Positions 24,610 to 34,278 are shown, counted from the first letter of the stretch. The stretch is DNA of 64,000 nucleotides from Tropicimonas_B omnivorans (GCF_031846565.1 NZ_JAVRHL010000003.1:868001-932000); one strand, 5' to 3'. Program-made: numbers and translations. Notes: generated by a model not told the origin, from the letters alone.

Positions 24610-26025
24610 CTACTCCGCCGCTTCCTGCCCGGCCGTCTCGACATGGGCGACGCGGCCGCCTGCCTTGCTGGAGGTCACCACGCCGAGCGACTTGAGCTTG
24701 CGGTGAAGAGCGCTTCGCTCCATGCCGACGAAGGTCGCGGTGCGGGAGATGTTGCCGCCGAAGCGGTTGATCTGCGTCAGCAGGTACTCCCGCTCGAAAA
24801 GTTCGCGCGCCTCGCGCAGAGGCAGCGTCGCCAGCGCGCCCGACAGCACCACGCGGTCCTCCTCGTTGTCGCCGGTATCGCCGCCTTCGAGCTCCCGCGG
24901 GCCGATCGCCTCGCCGGTCTCGCCGAGGATCAGCGCCCTTTCGATCAGGTTCTTGAGCTGGCGGACGTTGCCCGGCAGGTGCATCGTCTGGAGAAGCGCG
25001 ACGGCCTCGTCCGAGAGCTCCCGCAGCGGCAGGCTCTGGGTCTGGTTGAGCTGCTGGATGAAGTAGCTCGCAAGCTCGGGAATATCCTCCCGGCGCTCGT
25101 CGAGGCCCGGCACACGGATCGGGACCACGTTCAGCCGATGATAGAGTTCCTGCCGGAAACGGCCGGCCGAGATCTCGTTCGCAAGATCACGGTTGGTCGA
25201 GGAAATCACCCGCATGTCCACGCGAACGTTGTCCGTGCCGCCGACGCGCTGGAATTGCTGGTCGACGAGAACGCGGAGGATCTTGGACTGGGTGCCCGGT
25301 GGCATGTCCGCCACCTCGTCGAAGTAGAGGATGCCGCCATGGGCCCGCTCCAGAAGGCCCGGCTCGATCCCCCGCTCGGGGCTTTCGCGGCCGAAGAGGA
25401 CCTCCTCCATCCGCTCGGGCTCCACCGAGGCGGAGGGGACGGTGACGAACGGGCCGTCGGCGCGCGCCGAATTCTGGTGGATGAAGCGCGCGGCGATTTC
25501 CTTGCCGGACCCGGCCGGCCCCGTCAGCATCACCCGACCGTTGGAGCGCGTCACCTTCTCGAGCTGGGATTTCAGCGTCTTGAAGGCATAGCTTGCACCG
25601 ATCATCTCCGCGGCGACCACCTCCCGGCGGCGAAGCTGGGTATTCTCCCGGCGCAGGCGCGAGGTTTCCATCGCCCGGCGGATCACGACCATGAGCTGAT
25701 CGATATGGAACGGCTTCTCGATGAAGTCGTAGGCACCCTGCTTGATGGCGGCGACGGCGATCTCGATGTTCCCGTGGCCCGAGATGATCACGACGGGGAT
25801 GTCCGGGTTGTCCCGTTTCACGGTCTTGAGGATGTCGATCCCGTCCATCCGGCTGTCCTTCAGCCAGATATCGAGGATCATCAGCGCGGGCGGCTCGGCG
25901 TTGATCGAGGACATGCACTCGTCCGCATTCGCCGCGAGCCGGACCGAAAAGCCCTCGTCCTTCAGGATGTCGCCGACAAGCTCGCGGATGTCGCGCTCGT
26001 CGTCAGTGATCAGAATGTCGCCCAT
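24610..26025 (-). CDS. ntrX: Nitrogen assimilation response regulator NtrX
   Basis: A 471-residue response regulator paired with NtrY. The receiver domain has acidic D8/D9, phospho-acceptor D52 (MILDIWLKD) and K104 (EKPF). The AAA+ domain has Walker A GPAGSGKE and GGILYFDEVADMP as Walker B. The stretch between them reads LFGRESPERGIEPG where NtrC-type activators have the GAFTGA loop, so contact with sigma-54 is unlikely. The C-terminus has a Fis-type helix-turn-helix (GGNISRTATFVGMERSALHR). In alphaproteobacteria NtrYX controls nitrogen, redox and envelope functions. It follows ntrY by 26 nt. Confidence 0.95.
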   Translation of the reverse strand: MGDILITDDERDIRELVGDILKDEGFSVRLAANADECMSSINAEPPALMILDIWLKDSRMDGIDILKTVKRDNPDIPVVIISGHGNIEIAVAAIKQGAYDFIEKPFHIDQLMVVIRRAMETSRLRRENTQLRRREVVAAEMIGASYAFKTLKSQLEKVTRSNGRVMLTGPAGSGKEIAARFIHQNSARADGPFVTVPSASVEPERMEEVLFGRESPERGIEPGLLERAHGGILYFDEVADMPPGTQSKILRVLVDQQFQRVGGTDNVRVDMRVISSTNRDLANEISAGRFRQELYHRLNVVPIRVPGLDERREDIPELASYFIQQLNQTQSLPLRELSDEAVALLQTMHLPGNVRQLKNLIERALILGETGEAIGPRELEGGDTGDNEEDRVVLSGALATLPLREARELFEREYLLTQINRFGGNISRTATFVGMERSALHRKLKSLGVVTSSKAGGRVAHVETAGQEAAE

Positions 26026-26051
26026 GATCCCTTGCTCCCTCTCATTTTTCT

Positions 26052-28295
26052 TTATTCTGCTGCCTGCTCGAACTGCACCGCGCGGGGCAGGACGATGACT
26101 GCCATCGCCCCGGCGCGGTCGGTTCCACCGAACGGCGGGGCGTCTTCGAGATCGAAGCTCCCGCCATGTTCCTCGATGATCTTCTTCACGATGGGCAGGC
26201 CGAGGCCGGTGCCCGTCTCGCGGGTCGTCACGTAGGGCTCGAAAAGCCGCGCGCGGTCTTCCGGGAGCCCAATGCCGTTATCCATGATGCGGATCGTCGC
26301 CGTCCGCGCTCCGGTCTCGCAGGAGACGCGGATCTCGGGGGAGAAGTCCTCGGGCGCGCCCGCCTCGCGCAGGCTCTCGATGGCCTCGCCGGCATTCTTG
26401 ATGAGGTTCGTCAGCGCCTGCCCGATCATCGTCTCGTCGACATCCACCGGGATCGGCTCCGAGGGAATGTCGGCGGAAAGGGCTTCGTCGAGCTGCTGGG
26501 ACTGGAGCGTCACCGCGTCGCGCAGGAGCACGACGAGGTCCGTGCGCCGCCGATCCGGCTCGGGCATCCGGGCGAATTTGGAGAATTCGTCCACGATGCG
26601 GCGCAGATCGCCGGTCTGGCGGATGATGACGCCCGTCAACTGCTCCAGGCTCTCGGCCTCCTCGGGGTCGAGCCGGGAGGAAAACTTGCGCCGGACGCGC
26701 TCCGCCGACAGCTGGATCGGCGTCAGGGGGTTCTTGATCTCGTGGGCGATGCGACGTGCGACATCCCCCCAGGCGGCCATGCGCTGTGCCGAGACGAGCT
26801 CGGTCACGTCATCGAAGGCCACGACGTAGCCCTCGAGGTCACCGTCTTCGGAGCGTCGCTCGGCCATCCGGACGAGCAGGTTCTCCAGCTTGCCGTTCCG
26901 CGACAGCCGGATCTCCTCCTGGGCAACGCCCCGCTCCCCCGACCTCAGGCGCGTCAGAAGACCGGCGAATTCAGGCACGGTCTGGCCGATCGCGTCGTGA
27001 TGATCCTGCCCCTCCTCAATCTCCAGAAGCCTGAGCGCGGAGCGGTTCATGAAGTCCACCCGGCCCTCCGCATCGAGGCCGATCACCCCCGCGGTGACCG
27101 AGGACAGGACGCTGTCGAAAAGCCGGCGGCGGCGTTCGATCTGCGCGTTGGTGGACAGCAGCGCATCCCGCTGTCCCTTCAGCTGCCGGGTCATCTGGTT
27201 GAAGACGCGTCCCAGCATGGCGATCTCGTCCTCGCCGTCCGCCTCCACCACGCGCACGTTCAGATCGCCGTCGCCCACGCGCTGCGCGGCGCCCGCAAGA
27301 CGGCCCACCGGCTTCGACAGACGCTCGGCGAAGATCAGGCCGAGCCAGATCGCCGCGAGGATCAGGATCAGCGCGAAGCCGAGATACAGGAGACCGAACT
27401 CGAAGAGGAGCCGCCCCCGCTCGCTTTCAAGCTGGTTGTAGAGCCGAACGGATTCCTGCGTGTCGTCCAGCAGGGCAAGGATCTCGCCATCCACCTCGCG
27501 GCTGACATAGAGGAACCGGTCGGCGAAGGCCGTCAGCTGGATCAGGGCGCGGAACTCGTTGGCGTCCCAATCCTCGATGATCGCGGGATCACCGCCGGCG
27601 GCCTGCGCGATTGCCTCCTCGCTCGGGCGTTCGTAATCGAAGAGATAGGATCGCTCGCCCCGCGCCCGGATCTCGCCGTCCGAGTCGATGACATAGGCTT
27701 CCCGAAGGCCGCGCTGCACCTGTGCCTGCCCTTGGGTCAGAAGCTGGCGTATCTCGCCGTCCGACAGGGCAAAGCGCGCCGAGCGGGCGACGTTGAGGTA
27801 CCCGGCGAGCACCGCGGCATCCTGCGTCAGGTCCCGCCGGTGCTCGTCCTCGTAGGCCTCCGCTGCGGACAACGATGCACCGACGACGTTGCGAACCCGG
27901 TCCGAGAACCAGCCTTCGAGACCGACATTGATCGTCAGGACGGCGAAGACGGCGACAAGGACCGTGGGGATGAGCGCGATCAGGGCGAAGACACCGGTCA
28001 ATCGCAGGTGCAGCCGGGATCCGGCCGACTTTGCCCTGCGCTCCGCGACCATGCGGGCGACCCTGCCAAGGACCAGCGTGGCAACGGCGAGGATGTAGAC
28101 GAGGTCGATCAGGAGGACGACCCGGAGCCAGGGCGACGTCGCGCCCTGCCGCAATGGCCCGAGGACCCAGAACGTCCCGATGACGAGGACGGGACCGAGC
28201 ACGACCAGCCCGAGGGCAGACCCCGTGCGGATGGCGCGCGTCCGTCGCAGGCGCGCGACTCTTTCCCAGCTCAGACGCTGTTTGTGGCTTGCCAA
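26052..28295 (-). CDS. ntrY: Sensor histidine kinase NtrY
   Basis: A membrane kinase of about 747 residues. N-terminal spans (about 24-45, 60-78, 105-130) and a periplasmic domain are followed by another span (about 300-322), HAMP (RLSKPVGRLAGAAQRVGDGD), a PAS domain (VTAGVIGLDAEGRVDFMNRS), the phospho-acceptor H-box RRIAHEIKNPLTPIQLSAER, and an ATPase domain with NLIKNAGEA, DNGIGLP and TGLGLPIVKK. The start is uncertain: I prefer TTG at 28293-28295 with GAGG seven bases upstream; another TTG at 28376 gives 27 extra residues without clear function. It is the second last gene of the ntr cluster. Confidence 0.94.
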   Translation of the reverse strand: MASHKQRLSWERVARLRRTRAIRTGSALGLVVLGPVLVIGTFWVLGPLRQGATSPWLRVVLLIDLVYILAVATLVLGRVARMVAERRAKSAGSRLHLRLTGVFALIALIPTVLVAVFAVLTINVGLEGWFSDRVRNVVGASLSAAEAYEDEHRRDLTQDAAVLAGYLNVARSARFALSDGEIRQLLTQGQAQVQRGLREAYVIDSDGEIRARGERSYLFDYERPSEEAIAQAAGGDPAIIEDWDANEFRALIQLTAFADRFLYVSREVDGEILALLDDTQESVRLYNQLESERGRLLFEFGLLYLGFALILILAAIWLGLIFAERLSKPVGRLAGAAQRVGDGDLNVRVVEADGEDEIAMLGRVFNQMTRQLKGQRDALLSTNAQIERRRRLFDSVLSSVTAGVIGLDAEGRVDFMNRSALRLLEIEEGQDHHDAIGQTVPEFAGLLTRLRSGERGVAQEEIRLSRNGKLENLLVRMAERRSEDGDLEGYVVAFDDVTELVSAQRMAAWGDVARRIAHEIKNPLTPIQLSAERVRRKFSSRLDPEEAESLEQLTGVIIRQTGDLRRIVDEFSKFARMPEPDRRRTDLVVLLRDAVTLQSQQLDEALSADIPSEPIPVDVDETMIGQALTNLIKNAGEAIESLREAGAPEDFSPEIRVSCETGARTATIRIMDNGIGLPEDRARLFEPYVTTRETGTGLGLPIVKKIIEEHGGSFDLEDAPPFGGTDRAGAMAVIVLPRAVQFEQAAE

Positions 28296-28429
28296 GAGAC
28301 AGCCTCGCTCTTCCTCGTGTCGAGCGGGGCCGCCCCTTCTGAACGGGAGCGTGGCCGTCGCGCGACGTTCCGCCAAAATCCGTGATCGTTAGGGGGCCTT
28401 GGCCCCGATGTCACGGCTCTGTTGCAGCT

Positions 28430-29812
28430 TTACATCAATTTGCGGCGGCGTGTCACGCGAATATCGAGGTCCGTGATCTTCTTTCTCAAGGTATTGCGGT
28501 TGATGCCGAGAAGGTCGGCGCATTTGGCCTGATTCCCGCCAGTGGCATCGAGAGCGATCTCGATGAGCGGCACCTCGACCTCCTTCAGGATGCGCTGGTA
28601 GAGGCCCGGAGGCGGCAGGACGCCGCCGTGAAGGTCGAAATACCGCCGAAGATGCTTGGCAACGGAGGCGGAGAGCTTCTCCCCTGACCCGCCGCCCATG
28701 AGGGGTTCGATCTCGGGTTGGTTGCCAAGGACCTGCTCCACCTCCGTCCGGCCGATCTCCTCCTCGGGGGAGGTCACCACGAGACGACGGATGATGTTCT
28801 CGAGCTGGCGCACGTTGCCCGGCCAGGAATAGGCGCGGATCAGGTCCATGACCGGTTCGGCGAAGCGGCGCGTCGGCGCGCCGTCCCGTTCCGCTCGGGC
28901 TAGGAAATGCTCGGCCAGGAGCGGAATGTCGTCCACCCGCTCGCGCAGGGCGGGCACGGCGATGGTGACGCCGCCGAGGCGATAGAAGAGGTCCTGCCGG
29001 AACGCCCCCCGCTCCATGCGCTCGGTCAGATCCGACTGGCTCGTCGCCATGATCCGTGGCGCGGAATCGCCGAGGGCATCGAGCAGGCGCACGAGGCGCC
29101 CCTGGGTGTCCAGGTCGAGATCGGCCACCTCGTCGAACAGGATCGACCCCGCCCGCGCCTTGGCGACGATGCCCGAGGGGCCGTCGACGCCGGCGAGGTC
29201 CGATGCGCTGGCCACGACGAACGGCATCGACCGGCGGTCGGAGAAATCGTGGATCGCCCGCGCGATGAGGGACTTGCCGGTGCCGCTTTCGCCGGTGATC
29301 AGGGTCGCGAGATCCGTGTTCATCACCCGCGCGACGAGCCTGTAGAGCGCCTGCATGGCCGGCGTCCGGCCCACCAGCGGCAGGTCCGTCGCCGCCGCCT
29401 CCGGCCGCTCGACCGTGCCTCGCGCGCTACGGGTCTGGCCGGCATGGCGCTTCACCTCGAGCGCCTTCGCCGCGCGCTTCATCAGGTCAGGCAGGTCGAA
29501 GGGCTTCGGCAGGTAGTCGTAGGCTTCCGCCTCCGCCGCCTGAATCGCCGTCATGATGGTGTTCTGTGCCGAGATCACGATCACCGGAAGCCCCGGCCGC
29601 TCGGAGCCGATCCGGGGCAGCATCTCCAGCCCGTTCCCGTCCGGCATGACGACATCCGAGATCACGAGATCGCCCTTGCCCTCCTCGACCCAGCGCATCA
29701 GCGTCACGAGGCTGGACGTGGCATGGACCTTGCAGCCGGCGCGGGTCAGCGCCTGGGTGAGCACGGTCCTGATCGTGCGGTCGTCATCGGCGACGAGGAT
29801 CGTTCCGTCCAT
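28430..29812 (-). CDS. ntrC: Nitrogen regulation response regulator NtrC, sigma-54-independent type
   Basis: A 460-residue enhancer-binding-type regulator. The receiver has D9-D11, phospho-acceptor D53 (VISDVVMPDGNG) and K103 (PKPF). The AAA+ domain has Walker A GESGTGK (174-180) and Walker B SILFDE (223-228). Between them the sequence is short (PFVVASASDLAGVDGPSG) and lacks the whole ELFGHEKGAFTGA region, as reported for Rhodobacter capsulatus NtrC, which works with sigma-70 polymerase. A Fis-type helix-turn-helix (GGNQAKCADLLGINRNTLRK) closes the protein. The ATG is 4 nt after the ntrB stop. Confidence 0.95.
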   Translation of the reverse strand: MDGTILVADDDRTIRTVLTQALTRAGCKVHATSSLVTLMRWVEEGKGDLVISDVVMPDGNGLEMLPRIGSERPGLPVIVISAQNTIMTAIQAAEAEAYDYLPKPFDLPDLMKRAAKALEVKRHAGQTRSARGTVERPEAAATDLPLVGRTPAMQALYRLVARVMNTDLATLITGESGTGKSLIARAIHDFSDRRSMPFVVASASDLAGVDGPSGIVAKARAGSILFDEVADLDLDTQGRLVRLLDALGDSAPRIMATSQSDLTERMERGAFRQDLFYRLGGVTIAVPALRERVDDIPLLAEHFLARAERDGAPTRRFAEPVMDLIRAYSWPGNVRQLENIIRRLVVTSPEEEIGRTEVEQVLGNQPEIEPLMGGGSGEKLSASVAKHLRRYFDLHGGVLPPPGLYQRILKEVEVPLIEIALDATGGNQAKCADLLGINRNTLRKKITDLDIRVTRRRKLM

Positions 29813-29816
29813 TCGG

Positions 29817-30923
29817 TCAGGTCTCCTGGTTGGCGTCCGGGGCCCCGCCCTCCGGGGCGACGGGCAGCGAGATGCGGAAGGCGGTGCGGCCGGGAGCGCT
29901 CTCGACGCTGATCCAGCCGCGATGTTCGGTGACGATCTTGGAAACGAGCGCGAGGCCGAGGCCGGTCCCGTTCTCCCGTCCCGAGATGAACGGCTCGAAG
30001 ATCTCGTCGGCGATCTCTGGCGGCAGGCCCGGCCCGTCATCGACGATCTCGACCTGCAGGGGCACCGCGAGGGCGACGCCGTCCGCGCCGCGCACCCTGA
30101 GGCTCGGCTCGTAGAACGTCCGCAAGCGGATCGTGCCGGTCCCCTGCCCGCTGCGCTGGACCGCCTCGGCGGCGTTCTTCAGAAGGTTGAGGAAGACCTG
30201 CAGCAGCTGATCGCCATCGGCCAGCGTCGGCGGCAGCGAGGGGTCGTAATCGTCGTGGATCTGCATGTGCGCGGCGAAGCCGACGCTGGCCGAGCGGCGG
30301 GCGCGGTCCAGCAAATCGTGCAGGTTCACCGGTTTGGTGAGCGGCGGACGCAGGTTTCCGAACTGCTCCACCTGCTCGAGGAGCTGCACCACGCGGCGGG
30401 TCTCCGCGACGATGAGGTCGGTCAGCTCCAGGTCCTCGCCCTCGAGGGACATCGACAGAAGTTGCGCGGCCCCCGAGATGCCCGCGAGCGGGTTCTTGAT
30501 CTCGTGCGCCAGCATCTCGGCCATGCCGATGGCAGAGCGTGCGGCAGCGCCCGGCGCGCGGCCGAGGCGGCCCGCGATCTGGCGCGGCGCGATGACGACG
30601 AGCAGGATCTCGGGGTGGTCCGTGAGCGGCGCGATCTGAAGATTGCAGGCCACGCTCGCGCGCTCGTGCGTCCCAACGTCCGAATCGTTGATGAAGACCG
30701 GCGAGCGGTTCAGCCGGACCCGCGTCAGCGCGCCTTCGATCGGCGCATCGACGATGAGGCAATCGTGCACGGACCGGCCCTTGAGCGAGCGCAGGGAGGC
30801 ATTCAGGAAGGCCTCCGCCTCGGGATTGAGCGCGTCGATCCGGTCCTCGGCGTCCAGAAGGAGAGCTGGCACTGGCAGCGACGCCCAGATCTCGCCCGTG
30901 AGCCGATGCCCCTCGTCGCTCAT
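29817..30923 (-). CDS. ntrB: Nitrogen regulation histidine kinase NtrB
   Basis: A soluble kinase/phosphatase of 368 residues that sets NtrC phosphorylation in response to PII. It has an N-terminal PAS domain (LPVPALLLDAEDRIDALNPE), the H-box with H140 (MLAHEIKNPLAGISGAAQLL), and an ATPase domain with NLLKNAAEAV, VDDGPGLPPEI and GTGLGLALVSKIV. There are no membrane spans, as expected. The ATG at 30921-30923 overlaps the dusB stop by 4 nt, giving the classical nifR3-ntrB-ntrC order. Confidence 0.95.
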   Translation of the reverse strand: MSDEGHRLTGEIWASLPVPALLLDAEDRIDALNPEAEAFLNASLRSLKGRSVHDCLIVDAPIEGALTRVRLNRSPVFINDSDVGTHERASVACNLQIAPLTDHPEILLVVIAPRQIAGRLGRAPGAAARSAIGMAEMLAHEIKNPLAGISGAAQLLSMSLEGEDLELTDLIVAETRRVVQLLEQVEQFGNLRPPLTKPVNLHDLLDRARRSASVGFAAHMQIHDDYDPSLPPTLADGDQLLQVFLNLLKNAAEAVQRSGQGTGTIRLRTFYEPSLRVRGADGVALAVPLQVEIVDDGPGLPPEIADEIFEPFISGRENGTGLGLALVSKIVTEHRGWISVESAPGRTAFRISLPVAPEGGAPDANQET

Positions 30924-31930
30924 GCGGCTTTCCTCCGGGCCGGGGTGAAGGCGCGGGATATCTGCGACAGGACGGCAGCGGGATCTGTCTCGGTCATGAG
31001 AGCGCCGCGAAGGCCGGCGGGATCGCCGGCAGCCTCGAGATACCACCCGAGGTGCTTCCGCGCGACGCGCACGGCGAGCCCCGGCCCGTAGAACGACAGC
31101 ATCTCTTCGTAGTGCTCGCGGACAAGGGCGGCGAGCTCGCCCGCTTCGGGCGCCGGACGCGGAACCCGGCCGCCGAGCGCGTCGGCGATCTGTCCCGGAA
31201 GCCAGGGCCTGCCCTGCGCGCCCCGTCCGATCATGACGCCGTCCGCACCCGACTGGGCCAGCGCGTCGCGGGCATCGCCGAGCGAACAGATGTCTCCGTT
31301 TGCGATGAGGGGCACGTCCGCCGGCAGCGCCTCGCGGACCGGCCTGATTGCGGCCCAATCGGCCCGGCCCTTGTAGAACTGGCAGCGCGTACGGCCGTGG
31401 ACGGTGATGCGGGAGACGCCGAGCGCGGCGGCCCCGGCCGCGAGCTCCGGCGCCGTCAGGCTCTCCTCGTTCCAGCCGAGCCGCATCTTGAGGGTCACGG
31501 GAACTGTGACCGCCACGATCACGGCCTCGATCAGCCGCAGGGCATTCGGCACGTCGCGCATGAGGGCCGATCCCGACGCGCCATCGCCGGCCGTCGCCGT
31601 GACCTTCTTCGCCGGGCAGCCCATGTTGATGTCTATCACGCGGGCGCCCATGTCCTCGGCGATCCGGGCCGCCTCGGCCATCCAGTGCGCCTCGGCGCCC
31701 GCGATCTGTACCGCCGTTCCCGGCATGTCCGCGCCGAGCGCCTTGTCCCGCGTGCCGCGCCGCGCCGTCACCATCTCCCGGCTCGCGACCATTTCCGACA
31801 CGACGAGGTCGGCGCCGAAGCGCATGGCAAGCCGGCGGAAGGGCCGGTCGGTGATCCCGGCCATCGGCGCGAGGGCGACGAGCGGGCGCTCCGCCCCGCC
31901 TCCTGTGATTTGTGCTTGGCGATGCGTCAA
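30920..31930 (-). CDS. dusB: tRNA-dihydrouridine synthase B (NifR3)
   Basis: An FMN enzyme that reduces uridines in the tRNA D-loop. The protein is 336 residues. LVALAPMAGITDRPFRRLA (FMN loop), VQIAGAEAHWMAEAA, the active-site cysteine in DINMGCPAKKVT, KMRLGWNEES, RITVHGRTRCQFYKG and IANGDICSLGDA are all present. This gene heads the ntrBC operon in many alphaproteobacteria, where it is called nifR3. The intergenic region upstream is shared with the divergent ispDF. Confidence 0.95.
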   Translation of the reverse strand: MTHRQAQITGGGAERPLVALAPMAGITDRPFRRLAMRFGADLVVSEMVASREMVTARRGTRDKALGADMPGTAVQIAGAEAHWMAEAARIAEDMGARVIDINMGCPAKKVTATAGDGASGSALMRDVPNALRLIEAVIVAVTVPVTLKMRLGWNEESLTAPELAAGAAALGVSRITVHGRTRCQFYKGRADWAAIRPVREALPADVPLIANGDICSLGDARDALAQSGADGVMIGRGAQGRPWLPGQIADALGGRVPRPAPEAGELAALVREHYEEMLSFYGPGLAVRVARKHLGWYLEAAGDPAGLRGALMTETDPAAVLSQISRAFTPARRKAA

Positions 31931-32147
31931 ACGCTCAATCCTTGTGCGTGCGGTCTCTTATCCCGCGGTCCGGCGCGGACGGAAGCCTGACGCATGGCCA
32001 TCAGCCTCCCGGTTTCTCATATGCCCGTTTTTTAAGCGCGTTGGGAGGGCAAAGGCTTCCGCGTTGCTCTGCTTCGAGCTCGCGGCTAATGAGGATTGCC
32101 ATGATGATGCGTCCCGCGACACCCTCAGACCGCCCCCGGATCCGCCC

Positions 32148-33317
32148 GTGACCGATGTCGCGAGACGCGTGACGGACGCGATCCTCGTTGCCGGCGGCAA
32201 GGGGACCCGCATGGGCGGCCAGAACAAGGTGTACCGCCTGCTGGCCGGCCAGCCTGTCCTCGGCCGCTCCGCCGCCGCGTTCCTGTCCCATCCCGGCATC
32301 CGGCGCGTCGTCGCCGTCGTCGCCGCCGATGACGCGGAGGCCGCGCGGGCGATCCTGCCCGAGGAGGTGACGATCGCGACGGGCGGCGCAAGCCGTGCGG
32401 CCTCTGTCCGGGCGGGGCTCGCCGCGCTTTCGGATGCGCCGCCGGACCGTGTCATGATCCACGATGCCGCCCGCCCGCTGATCGACCGGGAGACCATCGC
32501 CCGCGTGAGCGAGGCCCTGGATGCCCACGACGGAGCGGCGCCTGCGATCGCGGTGACCGACGCCCTCTGGCGGAGCGCCACGGACCGCATCGAGGGCGCA
32601 GTGCCGCGGGAGGGCCTTTACCGCGCTCAGACGCCGCAGGGCTTTCGGTACGAGGCCATCGCGGCGGCCCATGCCGGGTGGGACGCGCCGGGCGATCCGG
32701 CCGACGACGTCACCGTGGCCCTTGCGGCGGGGCTGGACGTCGTCATGGTTCCGGGCGAGGAGCGGAACCTGAAACTGACCCTCGCCGCCGACATGAGGCG
32801 CGCGGAGGCTATGACCCGGGAAGGCACGCCGATGGATATCCGCATGGGCAACGGCTACGACGTCCACCGTTTCGGACCGGGGGACGCCGTGATCCTCTGC
32901 GGCATCCGCATCCCCCATGGCCGCGGCCTGTCCGGCCACTCGGACGCCGATGTCGGGATGCACGCGCTCACCGATGCGATTCTCGGCGCCCTCGCCGAGG
33001 GCGATATCGGGCGCCACTTTCCCCCGTCGGATCCGCAGTGGAAGGGCGCCGACAGCGAGATCTTCCTTTCGCGCGCCGCCGACATCGCCTCCGGTCGCGG
33101 CTTCCGTCTTTCGAACGCCGATGTCACACTCATCTGCGAGGAGCCGAAGATCGGCCCCCACGCGGCCGCCATGTCGGCGCGTCTGGCAGGGATCCTCGGC
33201 ACGACGCCGGACCGGATCTCGGTCAAGGCGACGACGTCGGAGCGGCTCGGTTTCACCGGTCGCGGCGAGGGTATCGCGGCCATCGCCACGGCAACCCTCG
33301 TCTCGGAGACGTCATGA
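32148..33317 (+). CDS. ispDF: Bifunctional MEP cytidylyltransferase / MECDP synthase (IspDF)
   Basis: Two non-successive steps of the MEP isoprenoid pathway fused in one 389-residue protein. The IspD part (about 1-225) has ILVAGGKGTRMGGQNK for CTP binding, VMIHDAARPLI and RAQTPQGFRY. The IspF part begins around M229 with GYDVHRFGPGD (metal ligands D238 and H240), LSGHSDADVGMHALTDAILG and FPPSDPQWKGADS, and ends near TTSERLGFTGRGEGIAA. No ATG is available at the N-terminus; the GTG at 32148 gives the expected IspD start, though SD is weak. The fusion is usual in alphaproteobacteria. It heads an operon with 4-nt overlaps. Confidence 0.94.
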   Translation: MTDVARRVTDAILVAGGKGTRMGGQNKVYRLLAGQPVLGRSAAAFLSHPGIRRVVAVVAADDAEAARAILPEEVTIATGGASRAASVRAGLAALSDAPPDRVMIHDAARPLIDRETIARVSEALDAHDGAAPAIAVTDALWRSATDRIEGAVPREGLYRAQTPQGFRYEAIAAAHAGWDAPGDPADDVTVALAAGLDVVMVPGEERNLKLTLAADMRRAEAMTREGTPMDIRMGNGYDVHRFGPGDAVILCGIRIPHGRGLSGHSDADVGMHALTDAILGALAEGDIGRHFPPSDPQWKGADSEIFLSRAADIASGRGFRLSNADVTLICEEPKIGPHAAAMSARLAGILGTTPDRISVKATTSERLGFTGRGEGIAAIATATLVSETS

Positions 33318-33805
33318 CCCGCTTCATCGCCTCCTTCGCCTATTCGGGACTGATCTCCCCGGCGAACGGAACCTGGGGCAGCGCCGCCGCGCTCCTCGTG
33401 GGCTACCTGCTGCACGGTCTCGGTGGCTTTCCCCTGCTCCTCGTCGCTGCCATCGCGCTCTTTTGGGTCGGGCTCTGGGCCGCGCGGGCGGAGACCCGCT
33501 CCGGCGATCACGACCCGTCCTGGATCGTCGTGGACGAAGCGGTGGGCATGTGGATCGCGCTCCTGCCCCTGTCCGGCGGCCTCTGGTTTGCCGGGGCGGA
33601 TCCCTGGCTCTTTCCCTGGCCGGGCTGGGTGGGCGCCTTCGCGATGTTCCGCCTTTTCGACATCTGGAAGCCCTGGCTCGTCGGGAGGGCCGACCGGATG
33701 GGAACCCCGGAGGGGCTGATGCTCGATGACGTTGCGGCGGGGATCATGGCGGCAATTGTCGTCGCGCTTGCCGCGGCCATCTCCCACGGCGTGCTGATGT
33801 CATGA
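33314..33805 (+). CDS. pgpA: Phosphatidylglycerophosphatase A
   Basis: Dephosphorylates phosphatidylglycerol phosphate in the inner membrane. It has 163 residues with 3-4 hydrophobic segments. PgpA hallmarks: SPANGTWGSAAALLVGYLL (about 15-33), SWIVVDEAVGMWIALLPL (about 70-87), AMFRLFDIWKPW and LDDVAAGIMAAI near the C-terminus; the acidic residues of these motifs are the metal ligands. It overlaps ispDF and the CinA-like gene by 4 nt each. Confidence 0.92.
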   Translation: MTRFIASFAYSGLISPANGTWGSAAALLVGYLLHGLGGFPLLLVAAIALFWVGLWAARAETRSGDHDPSWIVVDEAVGMWIALLPLSGGLWFAGADPWLFPWPGWVGAFAMFRLFDIWKPWLVGRADRMGTPEGLMLDDVAAGIMAAIVVALAAAISHGVLMS

Positions 33806-34275
33806 GCCCGGCGGAGCAACTCCTCGAGGCGGCCCGCGCGCAGAGCGCGAGGATCGCCGTCGCCGAAAGCTGCACGGGCGGCCTTCTCGGCGGGGCGATC
33901 ACCGCTCCGGCCGGGGCCTCCGGCATCCTCGATCGCGGCTACATCACCTATTCCAACGTCTCGAAGGTCACGGTGCTGGGCGTTTCGGAGCAGACTCTGC
34001 TCGCGCACGGGGCCGTGTCGGAGGAGGTCGCGCGGGAGATGGCGACCGGAACGCTCCGCCGGTCCGAAGCGGACATCGCCATCTCGGTGACCGGGATCGC
34101 AGGGCCCGGTGGCTCGCAGCACAAGCCCGAGGGCCGGGTCTGCTTCGGCCTCGCCCGGATCGGAGAGAGCACGCTGGGCCAGACGGTCGAGTTCGGCGCG
34201 ATCGGCCGGGAGGCGGTGCGCCTGGCGGCCGTGGATCACGCCCTGGCCATGCTCATCCGCGTCCTGACGGACTGA
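33802..34275 (+). CDS. CinA-family nicotinamide-nucleotide amidohydrolase
   Basis: A protein of 157 residues corresponding to the stand-alone CinA C-terminal (PncC) domain, which deamidates nicotinamide mononucleotide in NAD recycling. Signatures: IAVAESCTGGLLGGAITAPAG (about 15-35), YITYSNVSKVTVLGVSE, AVSEEVAREMATG and ISVTGIAGPGGSQHKPEGRV split near residues 93-113. The MoeA-like N-terminal half of full CinA is absent. It is the last gene of the ispDF-pgpA operon and ends 3 nt before the convergent START-domain gene. Confidence 0.9.
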   Translation: MSPAEQLLEAARAQSARIAVAESCTGGLLGGAITAPAGASGILDRGYITYSNVSKVTVLGVSEQTLLAHGAVSEEVAREMATGTLRRSEADIAISVTGIAGPGGSQHKPEGRVCFGLARIGESTLGQTVEFGAIGREAVRLAAVDHALAMLIRVLTD

Positions 34276-34278
34276 GCT

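Noticed and set aside
26166..28385. Long open frame antisense to ntrY
   Set aside because: Sense strand carries all histidine kinase motifs; the antisense product is a charged low-complexity sequence.
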